Assembly (NCBI GenBank): GCA_902593285.1
Contig: CACJHW010000001.1
Span: 80,001 to 144,000 of the forward strand
From: an uncultured Pelagibacteraceae bacterium
GTDB lineage: Bacteria > Pseudomonadota > Alphaproteobacteria > Pelagibacterales > Pelagibacteraceae
DNA length: 64,000 bases
Direction: 5' to 3'
A model generated the notes under the pieces. That model did no database searches. It was not told where the DNA came from and worked only from the letters and a program-made list of their open reading frames with translations. The position numbers and the translations under genes are program-made. Each line of letters opens with the position of its first letter. Within the stretch, counting starts at the first letter, position 1. Below are positions 1 to 7,430 of this stretch, one piece after another.

Positions 1-342
1 ATTAGAATTAATAAAAGGGTTTGTTGCCTGAAGAAAAACTATTATATCAAAATCATCGTTTTTTTTCAAAAACTCTTCTATAACTACTTCAGATTTAGCA
101 TTTGATGTAGAGCTTTTTTTTGACCTTTTAAAAAAATCAATTTTTTTTTTATATTTTCCAATAGCCTGATAAATTTTTATGTTATCTGAAGCTATAAAAA
201 ACTGATCAATCTTTCTTGAATTGATAATTTTTTTACAAATAAATTTTATTAAAGGTATACGATTAATTTTAACCAAATTTTTATTTTTTATTCTTTTACT
301 TCCACTTCTTACTGGTATCAAACATGCTACTTTCTTTTTCAC
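1..342 (-). CDS. neuA: CMP-nonulosonate (sialic acid) cytidylyltransferase, C-terminally cut by window edge
   Basis: The first 114 codons of a CMP-sugar synthetase are present; the rest lies outside the window. The N-terminus has the family nucleotide-binding motif LIPVRSGSKRIKNKNL (about residues 8-23), and LQATNPF lies near the window edge. The start is GTG at 342, overlapping the TGA stop of the upstream neuB by 4 bp (GTGA), which implies translational coupling. By family knowledge the enzyme makes a CMP-activated 8- or 9-carbon keto acid from CTP in the cytoplasm, directly after NeuB. The exact sugar (Neu5Ac, legionaminic, KDN-like) cannot be told. A second, complete paralogue lies at 30747-31442. 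Confidence 0.85.
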   Translation of the reverse strand, partial: MKKKVACLIPVRSGSKRIKNKNLVKINRIPLIKFICKKIINSRKIDQFFIASDNIKIYQAIGKYKKKIDFFKRSKKSSTSNAKSEVVIEEFLKKNDDFDIIVFLQATNPFINSN

Positions 343-1178
343 CAGTATTTATTTTCTTTGAGTTTTATCTTTTCAATAGGTAAAAATTTTTTAATACCAT
401 CTCCATGAGCTTTTTCGAATTTTCTTATCAAATCTACCAGGTTTTTCATACCATTCTCTTCCAAAGACGCTGCGTGATCTGTTCCCCACATAGTTCTATC
501 CAATGTGATATGTCTTTCAACACTAGTAGCCCCCATACAAACTGCCATTAAACTTGGACTCACACTTTTTTCATGTCCTGAGTATCCAACGTTTACTTTA
601 AATTTTTTCTTATATGTTTGAATCATTTTAAGATTTAAGTCTTTGTCTAAACTTGGGTATGCAGACACACAATGCATAAGTTCAAATTTACAATTATATT
701 TTCTAAATATTTTAACAGCTTTTTCTACATCTTTCATTTTACTCATTCCAGTAGATATAAATGTAAATCTTTTTTGTTTCGCAATTGATTTAAGTAATTC
801 AATATTTGTTAACATTGGCGATGCTACTTTATTAAATTTAAGTTTATATTTATTTATAAAATTATTACTTTCAACGTCCCATGGACTTGCAAACCAATAA
901 ATATTAATTTTTTTACAAAATTTATTTATTTCATCGAATTCTTTTTTTCCAAACTCTATTTTTTTTTTGTATTCTAGATATGTAATTTTTCCCCAAGGCG
1001 TCTCTCTCTCTAAATTTGCTTTACTTTTTGGCGTAGTAATTTCAGGAGTTCTTTTTTGAAATTTTACTGCATCAAATCCAACTCTTTTAGCTAAAAGAAT
1101 TAATTCTTTTGCTTTTTTTAAACTTCCATTGTGGTTTATCCCTATTTCTCCAATGATAAAAATTTTTTTTAAAGGCAT
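339..1178 (-). CDS. neuB: NeuB-family nonulosonic acid synthase, short form without SAF domain
   Basis: This 279-residue TIM-barrel synthase condenses phosphoenolpyruvate with a hexosamine-type aldose to give a 9-carbon keto acid. Visible family motifs are GEIGINHNG (10-18), KFQKR (39-43), STGMS (142-146), GYSGHE (198-203) and ERHITLDR (221-228). Typical bacterial NeuB has about 340 residues and ends in an antifreeze-like SAF domain. This one stops right after the barrel, at a stop codon overlapping the GTG of neuA, so the short form looks genuine. The other NeuB, at 26385, keeps its SAF domain, so the two probably have different substrates. It is divergent from the gene at 1225. Confidence 0.85.
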   Translation of the reverse strand: MPLKKIFIIGEIGINHNGSLKKAKELILLAKRVGFDAVKFQKRTPEITTPKSKANLERETPWGKITYLEYKKKIEFGKKEFDEINKFCKKINIYWFASPWDVESNNFINKYKLKFNKVASPMLTNIELLKSIAKQKRFTFISTGMSKMKDVEKAVKIFRKYNCKFELMHCVSAYPSLDKDLNLKMIQTYKKKFKVNVGYSGHEKSVSPSLMAVCMGATSVERHITLDRTMWGTDHAASLEENGMKNLVDLIRKFEKAHGDGIKKFLPIEKIKLKENKYW

Positions 1179-1210
1179 TTAATTTTTATATTTCAGTGTA
1201 ATATTATTGG

Positions 1211-1216
1211 TATAAT
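1211..1216 (+). promoter_or_regulatory. Possible -10 element of the gene at 1225
   Basis: A perfect TATAAT lies 8 bp before the ATG at 1225, inside the 46 bp divergent gap after neuB. No convincing -35 element is present. If real, transcription would start only 1-3 nt before the ATG, giving an almost leaderless mRNA. In AT-rich DNA the hexamer may occur by chance. Confidence 0.3.
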
Positions 1217-1224
1217 CATACGTA

Positions 1225-2052
1225 ATGTTATTAAATTTTTTATCAAGAAAAATAATATCTAAAAATAAAGAATTGTATAACAATTATTTAGATGAGACTT
1301 GCTATTTATTTGGTAATGGCTACTCAATAAAATATCTTGACTTTGCAAATTTCCAAAATTTGAATGTATTTACATCTGGATACACATACTTACATAAGGA
1401 CTTTGAAAAACTTAAAATAGTTGGCGATTTTCATCTTCATCCAGGAATTTTCTCTCCTATTTGGAAACATCCATATACAAAAAAATATACTTTAATAAAT
1501 AAAACCAGAAAATTTTTTATTAAAACAAATAGAATTTCTGGCAATAATAGATTTTTCACATCTATTTATAATTATCCATTTATTAAAAAAAAAAAAACAA
1601 ACTATTTTTTACATAATTTTAATAGAACATTTGATTTAGAGTATATCGATCCGTCTTATAATTTTTCCTTAATGTTAGGGAGTTTGTATGCAATGATAGG
1701 TGTAGGCGTTTACATGGGTTTTAAAACTTTTATTTTTGTTGGCATGGATTATTTATCATCTAGTCCAAAATTTGGTCATTTTTATGAATTTGGAATAGGG
1801 AACAAAATAATTGAAAATAGTCATTATACAAAAAGAATAAAACTACTTACAGATTATTATGAGAAAAAAAATGGATGTAAGTTTTATTTTTTATCATTAA
1901 AAAATTCTATATCTTCGATATATGAAAATATCAATTATGAACAAAAGTTTGAAACTAATGAAAATTATAAAGAGAATTTTGATATTGTTAAGCCTGAGAC
2001 ACTTAAAGATTTATCTAATATAGAATTTGAGTATTATATATATAAAAAATAA
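1225..2052 (+). CDS. Putative GT42/DUF115-like glycosyltransferase (sialyltransferase candidate)
   Basis: I do not recognise this 275-residue protein with certainty. Its layout recalls the GT42 sialyltransferase (CstII) and DUF115 folds: LFGNGYSIKYLD at 28-39, like the GNGPSLKEID opening of Cst proteins; GFKTFIFVGMDY at about 165-176, like their GYKEIYLSGIDFY strand; and an SHYTKR segment near 199-204 followed by a helix and strand. Its position, divergent from neuB-neuA, fits transfer of a CMP-activated acid onto a surface glycan. This is inference from remembered motifs, not an alignment. A run of 13 A (1585-1597) lies inside the coding region. The last 50 residues are acidic and Asn/Glu-rich. 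Confidence 0.45.
   Translation: MLLNFLSRKIISKNKELYNNYLDETCYLFGNGYSIKYLDFANFQNLNVFTSGYTYLHKDFEKLKIVGDFHLHPGIFSPIWKHPYTKKYTLINKTRKFFIKTNRISGNNRFFTSIYNYPFIKKKKTNYFLHNFNRTFDLEYIDPSYNFSLMLGSLYAMIGVGVYMGFKTFIFVGMDYLSSSPKFGHFYEFGIGNKIIENSHYTKRIKLLTDYYEKKNGCKFYFLSLKNSISSIYENINYEQKFETNENYKENFDIVKPETLKDLSNIEFEYYIYKK
1585..1597 (+). repeat. In-frame poly-A tract (A13) in a putative transferase gene
   Basis: Thirteen consecutive A fall inside the coding sequence at 1225-2052 and encode the lysine run around residues 121-124. Tracts of this length are prone to slippage, and a one-base change would truncate the protein at mid-length. The current length keeps the frame open. Confidence 0.8.
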
Positions 2053-2128
2053 TAAATTATTTTAGTTTACAATTTGTTTTTTTTTTTAAAAAATTGGAAT
2101 ATAAGATTTAAAAAATATTTAAAAAATT

Positions 2129-3109
2129 ATGAAAGCTATTGTAACAGGAGGTGCAGGTTTTATAGGAAGTCATTTAGTTGAGCTATTAGTTATAAAAGGC
2201 TTTAAGGTAATTGTAATTGATAATTTTGCAACAGGTAGGAGTGAAAATTTATCTAAAGTTAAAAATAAAATTAAAATATTAAAATTAAATATTTCAAATT
2301 TTAAAAATATTGAGAAACATTTTAAAAATTGTGATTATGTTTATCATCTTGCTGGGCTAGCAGATATAGTTCCGAGTATAGAAAATCCAGAAAAATATTT
2401 TAATACAAATGTCAATGGAACTTTAAACGTTTTAAGAGCATCAAAAAAATATGGAATAAAAAAAGTAATTTATGCAGCATCTGCTTCGTGTTATGGAATT
2501 GTTAAAAAATTTCCAACAGATGAAAAAAATAAAATTTCAACAGAATATCCTTATGCTTTAACAAAATACTTGGGAGAAGAGTTAGTTTGTCATTGGGCTA
2601 AAGCCTATAAGCTTTCAACAATTTCTTTAAGGTTGTTTAATGTGTATGGGTTAAGGTCTAGAACGACAGGAGCCTATGGTGCAATGTTTGGTGTTTTTTT
2701 AGCACAATTAATTAATAACAAACCTCTGACAATTGTAGGTAACGGAAATCAGACAAGAGATTTTACATATGTTACTGATGTAGCAGAAGCTTTTTACAAG
2801 GCCTCAAGATCAAAAATATTTCATGATATTTTTAATGTAGGTACAGGAAAACCAACATCAGTAAATTATATAGCTAAAGAGCTTGGTGGTAGCAAAATAT
2901 ACATTCCTAAACGACCTGGTGAACCAGATAAATCACAGGCCAATATAAAAAAAATAATAAATGAATTAAAGTGGAGACCAAAAGTAAAAATTAAAGATGG
3001 AGTGTCTATTATGAAAAAAAATATAAAAGATTGGAAAAATGCTCCAATTTGGACACCTAATAAAATTAAAGTTAAGACAAAAGTCTGGTTTGATTTTCTG
3101 AAAAAATGA
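2129..3109 (+). CDS. NAD-dependent sugar-nucleotide epimerase/dehydratase (extended SDR)
   Basis: This 326-residue extended short-chain dehydrogenase acts on a nucleotide-activated sugar, most like UDP-glucose/UDP-GlcNAc 4-epimerases. Residues 7-13 carry the Rossmann motif TGGAGFIG, the catalytic region has SASCYG followed by YPYALTK (Tyr-x3-Lys), and the C-terminal half has the substrate-site segments NVYG and RDFTYV. Length is normal for the family. It ends in an ATGA overlap with the cytidylyltransferase-kinase fusion at 3106, so the two are translationally coupled. The sugar substrate cannot be told from sequence. Confidence 0.85.
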   Translation: MKAIVTGGAGFIGSHLVELLVIKGFKVIVIDNFATGRSENLSKVKNKIKILKLNISNFKNIEKHFKNCDYVYHLAGLADIVPSIENPEKYFNTNVNGTLNVLRASKKYGIKKVIYAASASCYGIVKKFPTDEKNKISTEYPYALTKYLGEELVCHWAKAYKLSTISLRLFNVYGLRSRTTGAYGAMFGVFLAQLINNKPLTIVGNGNQTRDFTYVTDVAEAFYKASRSKIFHDIFNVGTGKPTSVNYIAKELGGSKIYIPKRPGEPDKSQANIKKIINELKWRPKVKIKDGVSIMKKNIKDWKNAPIWTPNKIKVKTKVWFDFLKK

Positions 3110-4626
3110 AAAATAAAATAATAAAAAAAGAAAAGGATTATATAAAAATAAAAAAACTTAAGCAAAATGGAAAGAGAATTGTTTTGTGTCATGGAGTTTT
3201 TGATGTTGTTCACTACGGACATATAAGTCATTTTATTGCTTCCAGAAAATTTGGCGAAATACTTATTGTTTCAATTACAGATGATAAATTTGTAAACAAA
3301 GGTCCTGGAAGGCCTGTTTTTAGTTCAAAGATAAGAGCTGAGTTTTTAAGTAGTCTATCTTGTGTGGACTATGTAATAATTAATAGTTCAAAAACGTCTA
3401 TAGATTTAATTAAAAAATTAAAACCAAATTTTTATTCAAAAGGTGCTGATTATAAAGACAATAAAAAAGATATTACACGTGAAATAAAAAATGAAATAAG
3501 AGCTATTAAAAATGTTGGGGGAAAAATTGTATATACAGATGAATTTTCAAGTAGCTCAAGTAAATTAATTAATTCGTATTTAGATGTTTTAAATCCAGAT
3601 CAAAAAATTTTTATTAATAAACTAAAAAAATACAGTTCTAATTTTTCAGAATATTTTCAGAAATTTAGAAAATTAAATGTTCTTGTTATTGGAGAGACAA
3701 TAATAGATCATTATTTCTTTTGTGATATATTGGGAAAGTCTGGAAAAGATCCAATTTTGGCAATTAAAGAAAACTTTGACCAAAAATATGTTGGAGGTTC
3801 AGCATCTATTGCGATAAATTTATCTAAATTTTGTAAAAAAATTAATTTTGTTACTGCAATTGGTAGTAATAAAGAAGATCTTAAATTTCTTAAATCTAAA
3901 CTTACTAAAAATGTTAATTTACAAAATATTATTGACCATCAAAAACCCACTATAACAAAAAAAAGATTTGTTGACGAAATTAGTAATACAAAACTTTTAT
4001 CAGTTTATAATATTGAAGATTCTTACATGTCTATGAAAAATAGACAAAAATTATTTAATTTAATAAAAAAAAATATAAAAAAAAATGATTTAGTAATTGT
4101 TTCAGATTATGGTCATGGATTAATTGATTCCAAGATAGCTGATTATATTTGTAAAAATGCAAAATTTTTAGCAGTAAATGCTCAAATAAATGCAGCAAAC
4201 AGAGGATATCACTCCTTAACGAATTATAGAAAAAAAAATAATCTTATAATTGTAAACGAAAATGAATTAAGACATGAAATGAGAGATAGCAGATCAGATA
4301 TAAAAATATTAATGAAAAAATTCTCAAAAATGAATAATTTTAAAGATTTGATTATTACTAGAGGTAGCATGGGGGCAATTTTGTACAACAGAAATAGTAA
4401 GAAATTTTTTACATCAGAGGCGTTTGCAAAAAAAATTGTAGATAAAATAGGTTCAGGAGATAGTATGTTGGCACTATCTTCAATTTCATTAGCTAGTGGT
4501 TTAGATAAAAATTTATCTTTATTCTTTGGTTCTTTAGCTGCCGCACAATCTGTTGAAAGTATAGGTAATAGTGTTGCGACAGATCCAATAAAATTAGAAA
4601 AATCAATTAATCATATTGTAAAATAG
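3106..4626 (+). CDS. Cytidylyltransferase-PfkB sugar kinase fusion (HldE-like, domains in reverse order)
   Basis: Residues about 20-155 form a nucleotidyltransferase domain: CHGVFDVVHYGH carries the HxGH motif at 36-39, followed by GPGRPVFSSK. Residues about 165-505 form a PfkB/ribokinase domain, with the opening VIGETIIDHYFF, VGGSASIAINL and the anion-hole motif GSGDSMLA near residue 450. E. coli HldE (heptose kinase/adenylyltransferase) has the same two domains in the opposite order, kinase first. By analogy the protein phosphorylates a sugar and joins it to a nucleotide for a surface glycan. Substrate and nucleotide are unknown; a heptose is plausible because a GmhA-like isomerase lies at 55400. 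Confidence 0.8.
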   Translation: MKNKIIKKEKDYIKIKKLKQNGKRIVLCHGVFDVVHYGHISHFIASRKFGEILIVSITDDKFVNKGPGRPVFSSKIRAEFLSSLSCVDYVIINSSKTSIDLIKKLKPNFYSKGADYKDNKKDITREIKNEIRAIKNVGGKIVYTDEFSSSSSKLINSYLDVLNPDQKIFINKLKKYSSNFSEYFQKFRKLNVLVIGETIIDHYFFCDILGKSGKDPILAIKENFDQKYVGGSASIAINLSKFCKKINFVTAIGSNKEDLKFLKSKLTKNVNLQNIIDHQKPTITKKRFVDEISNTKLLSVYNIEDSYMSMKNRQKLFNLIKKNIKKNDLVIVSDYGHGLIDSKIADYICKNAKFLAVNAQINAANRGYHSLTNYRKKNNLIIVNENELRHEMRDSRSDIKILMKKFSKMNNFKDLIITRGSMGAILYNRNSKKFFTSEAFAKKIVDKIGSGDSMLALSSISLASGLDKNLSLFFGSLAAAQSVESIGNSVATDPIKLEKSINHIVK

Positions 4627-4650
4627 CTATAAAAACGTACACATCTTAAA

Positions 4651-5631
4651 ATGAAAAAAATTTATATTACTGGAGGAGCTGGTTATGTAGGTTCAAGACT
4701 CGTTCCTAAATTACTTGATAAAGGTTTTAAAGTTACAGTGCTAGATCTTATGATATATGGAGAGGACGTTCTTCCAAATCATAAAAATTTAAATAAAATT
4801 AAGGGAGATATTAGAGATATAGATTTGTTAAATAAAACAATGTCTAATCATAGTATATTAATTCACTTGGCTTGTATATCTAATGATCCAAGTTTTGAAT
4901 TAAATCCTAGTTTAGGAAAATCAATTAATCTTGATGCATTTGAACCTTTGGTTCAATCAAGTCTTAAAGCAAACATTAATCACTTTATCTATGCCTCTTC
5001 ATCTTCAGTTTACGGTATAAAAAATGAAAAAAATGTTACAGAAGATATGAAATTAGAACCTCTAACTGATTATTCTAAATTTAAAGGTGACTGTGAGAAA
5101 ATACTTAACAAATATAAATCTGATAATTTCATTACAACAACAATAAGACCATCAACCGTTTGTGGTTATGCAAAAAGACAGAGATTAGATTTAGTGGTTA
5201 ATATTCTCACAAATCATGCATATCATAACAGAGAAATTAAAGTATTTGGAGGAGAACAATTAAGACCAAATATACATATAGAGGATATGGTTGATTCATA
5301 TTTAGCCGTCATTGATGCAGATGTTAAAACAATAAATGGAGAAATTTTTAATGTTGGTTTTAAAAATCAGTCAGTAAATGAATTAGCTAGTGATGTAAAA
5401 TCAATAATTGGAGAAGATATAAAAATAATTAATACTGAAACAAATGATAATAGATCGTATCACGTAAGTTCTCAAAAAATTAAAGATGTTTTAAATTTTG
5501 AAACTAAATTTACAGTTAGGGATGCTGTAAAAGATTTAAAAAAAGCCTTTGAAAATAAAATTTTGATAGATACGTTTGAAAATGAAATGTTTTTTAATAT
5601 AAAAAGAATGAATAAATTAAAACTTAAATAA
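4651..5631 (+). CDS. NAD-dependent epimerase/dehydratase (extended SDR)
   Basis: A 326-residue extended SDR, 24 bp after the fusion kinase and 4 bp before a DegT aminotransferase. The Rossmann motif TGGAGYVGS is at about 7-15, the active-site region has ASSSSVYG, and YSK supplies the catalytic Tyr-x3-Lys (DYSKFK). RPSTVCGYAKRQR and RPNIHIEDM fit the substrate-binding segments of the family. It likely makes the keto or epimerised sugar nucleotide used by the next gene. The exact reaction (4-epimerase, 4,6-dehydratase or reductase) cannot be fixed. Confidence 0.8.
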   Translation: MKKIYITGGAGYVGSRLVPKLLDKGFKVTVLDLMIYGEDVLPNHKNLNKIKGDIRDIDLLNKTMSNHSILIHLACISNDPSFELNPSLGKSINLDAFEPLVQSSLKANINHFIYASSSSVYGIKNEKNVTEDMKLEPLTDYSKFKGDCEKILNKYKSDNFITTTIRPSTVCGYAKRQRLDLVVNILTNHAYHNREIKVFGGEQLRPNIHIEDMVDSYLAVIDADVKTINGEIFNVGFKNQSVNELASDVKSIIGEDIKIINTETNDNRSYHVSSQKIKDVLNFETKFTVRDAVKDLKKAFENKILIDTFENEMFFNIKRMNKLKLK

Positions 5632-5635
5632 ACGA

Positions 5636-6745
5636 ATGAAAGTTAGATACTCTTATTTAAAACAACAGTTTAGCAATTGCCCAGATTTATGGAGTAAACT
5701 AAAGAAATTTGTATCTACTGGAGATTTTACTTTAGGGAAAGAATTAGGATTTTTTGAGAGAAAATTTGCGCAATTAATAGGTACCAAATATGCAATTGGA
5801 GTTAACTCTGGAACAGATGCATTAAAAATATCTTTAAAAGCTATTGGTGTCAAATCTGGAGATGAAGTTATTACTGCTGCTAATACTTTTGTGGCAACCG
5901 TTGGAGCTATTACTGAAATTGGAGCGATACCAAAATTTGTAGATTGCGACGATACTTTTTGTATGAATGTAGAACATTTAGAAAAAAAAATTACTAAAAA
6001 AACAAAAGCTATAGTGCCTGTTCATTTCACAGGTTACATGACTAACATGCCAAAACTTATGAAATTAAGTAAAAAGTATAAAATTCCAGTCATAGAAGAT
6101 GCCTGTCAATCAATTTTAGGTTCCATTAATAATAAAAATGCTGGGACATGGGGTTTGACTGGAGCTTTCTCATTACATCCACTAAAGAATATAAATGTTT
6201 GGTCTGATGGAGGTATAATTACAACAAATAACAAAAAACTTTATGAAAAAATTAAACTTTTAAGAAATCATGGTTTGATTGATAGAGATACAGTAAAAAT
6301 AAATGGTTATAATTCAAGATTAGATACATTTCAGGCAGTTGTTGGTAATTGGCTTTTACCTAAAGCTAAACAAATTGCCAACAGAAGAATTAAAAATGCA
6401 AAATATTTTGACAATGAGTTTTCCAAAATAAAACAAATTAATATTCCTCCTAGACCCAAAAATATGAAAGTTGTATTTCATCTTTACATAATTTTCGCTG
6501 AGAATAGAGATGAATTATATAAATACTGTCTCAAAAAAGGGATAGAGGCTAAAATTCATTATCCAAAACCAATGTATTTGCAAGAAAGTGTTAAATATCT
6601 AGGATATAAAAAGAATGATTTTCCTATAACTGATGGGCATTGTAAAAAAATAATTTCATTCCCTTGTGATCAGCATCTCACAAAAAAACAACAAAATTAC
6701 ATTATTTCAACAGTTAAGAAGTTTTATATTGGTACTAAAAATTAA
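5636..6745 (+). CDS. DegT/DnrJ/EryC1 PLP-dependent sugar aminotransferase
   Basis: A 369-residue fold-type I aminotransferase that puts an amino group on a keto-sugar nucleotide. It has NSGTDAL (cofactor phosphate site), EDACQS (Asp of the PLP ring contact) and SLHPLKNINVW, with the Schiff-base lysine in HPLKN. The closest relative in this window is the DegT at 10931, which shares stretches such as NSGTDAL, KKTKAI and YLGYKKNDFPI or close variants. Its last 11 bp overlap convergently with the minus-strand VTC gene, which marks the junction of the inverted module at 6735-10853. Confidence 0.88.
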   Translation: MKVRYSYLKQQFSNCPDLWSKLKKFVSTGDFTLGKELGFFERKFAQLIGTKYAIGVNSGTDALKISLKAIGVKSGDEVITAANTFVATVGAITEIGAIPKFVDCDDTFCMNVEHLEKKITKKTKAIVPVHFTGYMTNMPKLMKLSKKYKIPVIEDACQSILGSINNKNAGTWGLTGAFSLHPLKNINVWSDGGIITTNNKKLYEKIKLLRNHGLIDRDTVKINGYNSRLDTFQAVVGNWLLPKAKQIANRRIKNAKYFDNEFSKIKQINIPPRPKNMKVVFHLYIIFAENRDELYKYCLKKGIEAKIHYPKPMYLQESVKYLGYKKNDFPITDGHCKKIISFPCDQHLTKKQQNYIISTVKKFYIGTKN

Positions 6746-7430
6746 TAAGTGAATTTTCGTATTTGGAAAATTTTGTAAATCTATTTTTAAAATTTTCTGA
6801 TAATTTTTTTATCTCTTCAAATTCATTATCATGATACTTGAATTCAACAATATTAAATTTTTTTTTGATAAAAAAATCATTTTTACTTATTTTTTTTTTT
6901 CTATAAAAGTTACAACTTCTTAGATTAGTGTCTAATGTAATTCTAATATTTTTAAACATAAAATATCTTCTATCATAAGAAAGTAGAATATTAGGATCTC
7001 TAGTATTATATTTTATTTGAGTAAGGTTATCTAAAATTTTTATATTATTAATGATTTTTTTAATTTCGGTAGTCGAAATTTCATTTGAAATATTTGCTAC
7101 TTTTAAATTTTGTTTTTTTTTATAATTTTTGTTATTTATTTTTATTTTATTTTCAAGTACTGGTTCAATAACACTGTTAAAAGTTTCGCCATACCATCTC
7201 ATTCTAAGTTTAGATCTATTTTTTTCTCCATCAATTGTATCTAAAAGATCATCAAAATTTTTTGTTTCAAAGTAAATACTGTTAATTTTTCTTTTTTGAA
7301 AAATTTCGCGAAATTTAAGAAATTTAAAAAAATTTAATAAATAGCTTTCAGTCTCTAAAAAAATTAATTTTTTTTCATTTCGTAACTCAATTTTTTCTAA
7401 ATTTTTATTGTGTATTTGAAATTTTTGCAT
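6735..7430 (-). CDS. VTC-domain (triphosphate-tunnel) protein, candidate polyphosphate polymerase
   Basis: This 231-residue protein has the charged motifs of VTC/CYTH tunnel enzymes, in order: EKK (19-21), SIYFET (51-56), LRMRW with the Arg-x-Arg pair (76-78), ENK (93-95), YDRRYF (152-157), RITLDTNLR (163-171) and VEFKYH (195-200). In yeast Vtc4 the equivalent basic and acidic residues line the tunnel that makes polyphosphate from ATP. Bacterial VTC proteins are often encoded beside DUF4956 and CotH proteins, as here. It overlaps the CotH gene by 26 bp and is translationally coupled. Real polyphosphate synthesis is inference. Confidence 0.75.
   Translation of the reverse strand: MQKFQIHNKNLEKIELRNEKKLIFLETESYLLNFFKFLKFREIFQKRKINSIYFETKNFDDLLDTIDGEKNRSKLRMRWYGETFNSVIEPVLENKIKINNKNYKKKQNLKVANISNEISTTEIKKIINNIKILDNLTQIKYNTRDPNILLSYDRRYFMFKNIRITLDTNLRSCNFYRKKKISKNDFFIKKKFNIVEFKYHDNEFEEIKKLSENFKNRFTKFSKYENSLINF

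Noticed and set aside
2866..3231. 121-residue minus-strand frame rich in Phe and Leu
   Set aside because: It lies opposite the epimerase and fusion-kinase genes; its hydrophobic character comes from complementing Lys-rich codons.
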